DNA of 7,653 bases from an uncultured Methylocystaceae bacterium (GTDB taxonomy: Bacteria > Pseudomonadota > Alphaproteobacteria > Rhizobiales > Beijerinckiaceae), in the NCBI GenBank assembly GCA_945956975.1, contig CAMFKC010000094.1:1-7653 (forward strand), written 5' to 3'. Each line of letters begins with the position of its first letter. The first letter of the stretch is position 1. This document shows, in pieces, positions 5,997 through 7,653 of this stretch. A model generated the notes under the pieces. That model had not been told where the DNA came from. It did no database searches and was given only the letters and a program-made list of their open reading frames with translations. The position numbers were made by a program, and so were the translations under genes.

Positions 5997-6284
5997 ATGA
6001 AGCCCGCCGGCCAGATGACCCTGACCCTGACGCCCGAACTCGAGCAATTCGTCCGCGACGAAGTGCGGCGCGGGGCCTTTGCGTCCAGCAGCGAATATGT
6101 CCGCGACCTCGTGCGCGAGCGCTACCTAAAGGAGCGCGAGCGCGCCGAGAAGTTGAAGGCGCTGGACGCCGCTCTTGCTCGCGGCATTGCGGATGCCGAA
6201 GCTGGCGACACGATGCCGTTGGACGAGGCCTTTCGGCGGCTTCGCGCCGAACTTGCCCTGCCTGACGAGACGCAGGGCAAGTGA
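5997..6284 (+). CDS. ParD/CopG-type ribbon-helix-helix antitoxin
   Basis: This 95-residue protein is expected to neutralise the toxin encoded next and, as a DNA-binding dimer, to repress the operon. The N-terminal strand MTLTLTPELEQFV (7-19) is the DNA-contacting ribbon. The helices around RRGAFASSSEYVRDLVRER (24-42) carry the G.FAS.SEYVRDLVR pattern typical of ParD antitoxins. The C-terminal half (KERERAEKLKALDAALARG and beyond) is charged and helical, as in the toxin-binding tail. The chosen ATG has GAGGAG 6 nt upstream. An in-frame GTG at 5961 would add 12 residues encoded across the operator and is rejected. The stop overlaps the toxin start as GTGA (6281-6284), so the two are translationally coupled. 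The pair is inserted between epmA and epmB. Confidence 0.9.
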   Translation: MKPAGQMTLTLTPELEQFVRDEVRRGAFASSSEYVRDLVRERYLKERERAEKLKALDAALARGIADAEAGDTMPLDEAFRRLRAELALPDETQGK

Positions 6285-6580
6285 AGGTCGTCGTCACTGA
6301 GGCGGCGCTTGCCGATCTCGTGCGGATCGGGCGCGCCATCGCACTCGACAGTCCGGCGAGGGCGCAAACCTTTGTGACGGAGCTTCATGACCGATGCCTT
6401 CAATTGGCCGACATGCCCCGGGCCTTTCCGTTGCTGCCGCGCTGGGAAGAGCGCGGCGTTCGTCGCCGACCCTACGGCGACTATTTGATTTTCTGCCGCC
6501 TCTCCGGCGATACCGTCGAAATCCTGCACGTCCTGCACGGCGCGCGAGACTACGAACCGATCCTGTTTCCTGATCTCTGA
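6281..6580 (+). CDS. ParE/RelE-superfamily toxin
   Basis: This 99-residue protein has the ParE layout: a first strand KVVVTEAALADLVRI, two long helices (RAIALDSPARAQTFVTELHDRCLQLADMP region, about 18-46), and a C-terminal sheet with RRRPYGDYLIFCRL (61-74) and VEILHVLHGARDYEPIL. The R..PYGDYLIFCR and EILHVLHGARD patterns are strong ParE marks. ParE toxins inhibit DNA gyrase, while the related RelE proteins cleave mRNA on the ribosome. The closeness to ParE and the ParD-type partner favour gyrase, but this is inferred. The GTG start overlaps the antitoxin stop by 4 nt. The reading frame is intact, so the module may be active. Its GC content, about 64% by hand count, is below that of sampled epmB lines (70-80%), a mild hint of a different origin. 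Confidence 0.9.
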   Translation: MKVVVTEAALADLVRIGRAIALDSPARAQTFVTELHDRCLQLADMPRAFPLLPRWEERGVRRRPYGDYLIFCRLSGDTVEILHVLHGARDYEPILFPDL

Positions 6581-6593
6581 AGACTGGAGAGTC

Positions 6594-7653
6594 GTGACCC
6601 GCCCCGAGCCGCCGCGCCCCCGCACGCTGACCCGTCCCGACGATTTTGTCGGGGCCGGCCTCGTCGCGCCCGCCGATGCGGAGCCGCTGGCGCAGGTGAC
6701 CGCCCGCTATTCCGCCGCCATGACCCGGCATCTCGCGGCCCTCGTCGATCCCGCCGACCCCGCCGACCCCGTTGCCCGCCAGTTCGTGCCCGACCCCCGC
6801 GAGCTGGACGCGGCGCCGCAGGACCTCGCCGACCCCATCGGCGACGACGCGCACGCGCCGTGCGAGGGGCTGGTCCATCGCTATCCCGACCGCGTCCTAC
6901 TCAAGATCGTCTCCGCCTGCCCGGTCTATTGCCGCTTCTGCTTCCGGCGGGAGACGGTGGGCGCCGCCAAGGGCGGGATGCTGTCGCCCGAGGCGCTGGC
7001 GACTGCGCTCGGCTACATCCGCGAACGGCAGCAGATCTGGGAAGTCATCCTCACCGGCGGCGACCCGCTGGCGCTCTCGCCACGCCGGCTCGCGGACGTG
7101 GTCCGCGCCATCGCCGCCATCGCGCATGTGAAAACGATCCGGTTCCACACCCGCGTGCCCGTCGCCGCGCCCGATCTCGTCACGCCCGAACTCCTCGCCG
7201 CCATCAAGGCGGAGGGCGTGGCGACCTGGGTCGCGATTCACGCCAATCATCCCGGCGAACTCGCGCCCGCAGCGCGCGCTGCGATCGCGCGCTTCGTGGA
7301 CGCGGGCGTGCCGCTGGTCAGCCAGACCGTGCTGCTCAAAGGCGTGAACGATGACGCCGACACGCTTGCGGCGCTGATGCGCGCCTTCGTGGAGGCGCGC
7401 GTCAAACCCTATTACCTGCATCATCCCGACCTTGCGCCTGGCACCGCGCATTTCCGCCTTGGCGTTGCGGAAGGCAGGCGCATCGTCGCGGAGATGATGC
7501 GCCGCGTTTCCGGCCTCGCCCGCCCGGCCTACGTGCTCGATATTCCCGGCGGCTACGGCAAGATTCCGCTCGGCGAACAAGCTGCGGCGCCAGACGGCGC
7601 GGGCGGCTGGCTGCTCCGCGATGCGTCGGGACGGCGGCATTCCTATCGCGACG
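6594..7653 (+). CDS. epmB: EF-P (R)-beta-lysine-forming lysine 2,3-aminomutase EpmB, 3' end cut by window
   Basis: EpmB is a radical SAM, PLP-dependent enzyme that turns L-alpha-lysine into (R)-beta-lysine for EpmA. The frame is open to the window end, giving 353 complete codons plus one base. The [4Fe-4S] motif C109-PVY-C113-RF-C116 (CX3CX2C) is present, followed by the SAM-binding TGGDPLALS (GGDP at 155-158), FHTRVPV and DIPGGYGK, whose K323 is the expected PLP lysine. The size is that of EpmB (342 residues in E. coli) rather than free-lysine aminomutases (over 400), and the position next to epmA agrees. Only a few C-terminal residues can be missing. The GTG start has GGAG (6586-6589) 4 nt upstream. 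A short DPADPADP stretch (52-59) comes from a 9-bp tandem repeat near 6747-6770. The gene starts 13 bp after the toxin stop, with no visible promoter or terminator between, so cotranscription is likely. Confidence 0.94.
   Translation, partial: MTRPEPPRPRTLTRPDDFVGAGLVAPADAEPLAQVTARYSAAMTRHLAALVDPADPADPVARQFVPDPRELDAAPQDLADPIGDDAHAPCEGLVHRYPDRVLLKIVSACPVYCRFCFRRETVGAAKGGMLSPEALATALGYIRERQQIWEVILTGGDPLALSPRRLADVVRAIAAIAHVKTIRFHTRVPVAAPDLVTPELLAAIKAEGVATWVAIHANHPGELAPAARAAIARFVDAGVPLVSQTVLLKGVNDDADTLAALMRAFVEARVKPYYLHHPDLAPGTAHFRLGVAEGRRIVAEMMRRVSGLARPAYVLDIPGGYGKIPLGEQAAAPDGAGGWLLRDASGRRHSYRD

Noticed and set aside
6747..6773. Short tandem repeat giving DPADPADP in EpmB
   Set aside because: It has only two to three copies of a 9-bp GC-rich unit in a loop-like N-terminal segment, which is common in such genomes and not worth a separate call.
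6294..6878. 194-residue minus-strand open frame opposite the toxin and the epmB start
   Set aside because: Its Gly/Arg-rich composition has no family features and it would cover two real genes.
6897..7640. 247-residue minus-strand open frame opposite epmB
   Set aside because: It is a shadow of epmB, which carries the CX3CX2C and PGGYGK motifs on the plus strand.

Overview
The window is GC-rich (roughly 65-70% by eye) and densely packed with genes. Its gene families suggest an alphaproteobacterium, most likely of the order Hyphomicrobiales (Rhizobiales). I make no genus call. Both ends cut genes. The first 15 bases are not genomic: they match the end of the engineered Tn5 mosaic end used in tagmentation sequencing libraries, so the left edge is a contig end with leftover adapter.

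Layout from left to right: (1) the 3' part of a zinc-type medium-chain alcohol dehydrogenase; (2) a DUF2252 protein whose start codon lies inside an interrupted inverted repeat; (3) on the minus strand, overlapping it tail to tail by 22 bp, a GcvA-like LysR regulator; (4) divergent from that regulator, across a 103-bp gap holding a T-N11-A LysR-type palindrome, an acyl-CoA-dehydrogenase-fold flavoprotein of the DszC/HsaA monooxygenase type; (5) on the minus strand, elongation factor P (efp) with its own intrinsic terminator; (6) divergent from efp, epmA (EF-P lysine ligase), a ParD/ParE-type toxin-antitoxin pair, and epmB (lysine 2,3-aminomutase-like radical SAM enzyme), which runs off the right end.

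The right half forms one pathway. EpmB converts alpha-lysine to beta-lysine, EpmA attaches it to a conserved lysine of EF-P (K34 here), and modified EF-P relieves ribosome stalling at polyproline stretches. The unusual point is that a complete toxin-antitoxin module, with its own operator-like palindromes, sits between the two modification genes in the same orientation. epmB begins 13 bp after the toxin stop, so it may be cotranscribed with, and partly controlled by, the toxin-antitoxin operon. This is the best candidate for unrecorded biology here, but the functional link is inference.

The LysR/flavoprotein pair looks like a self-contained regulator-target unit of unknown substrate. I see no RNA genes, CRISPR arrays, insertion sequences or origins. 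No stretch over 300 bases lacks a gene.
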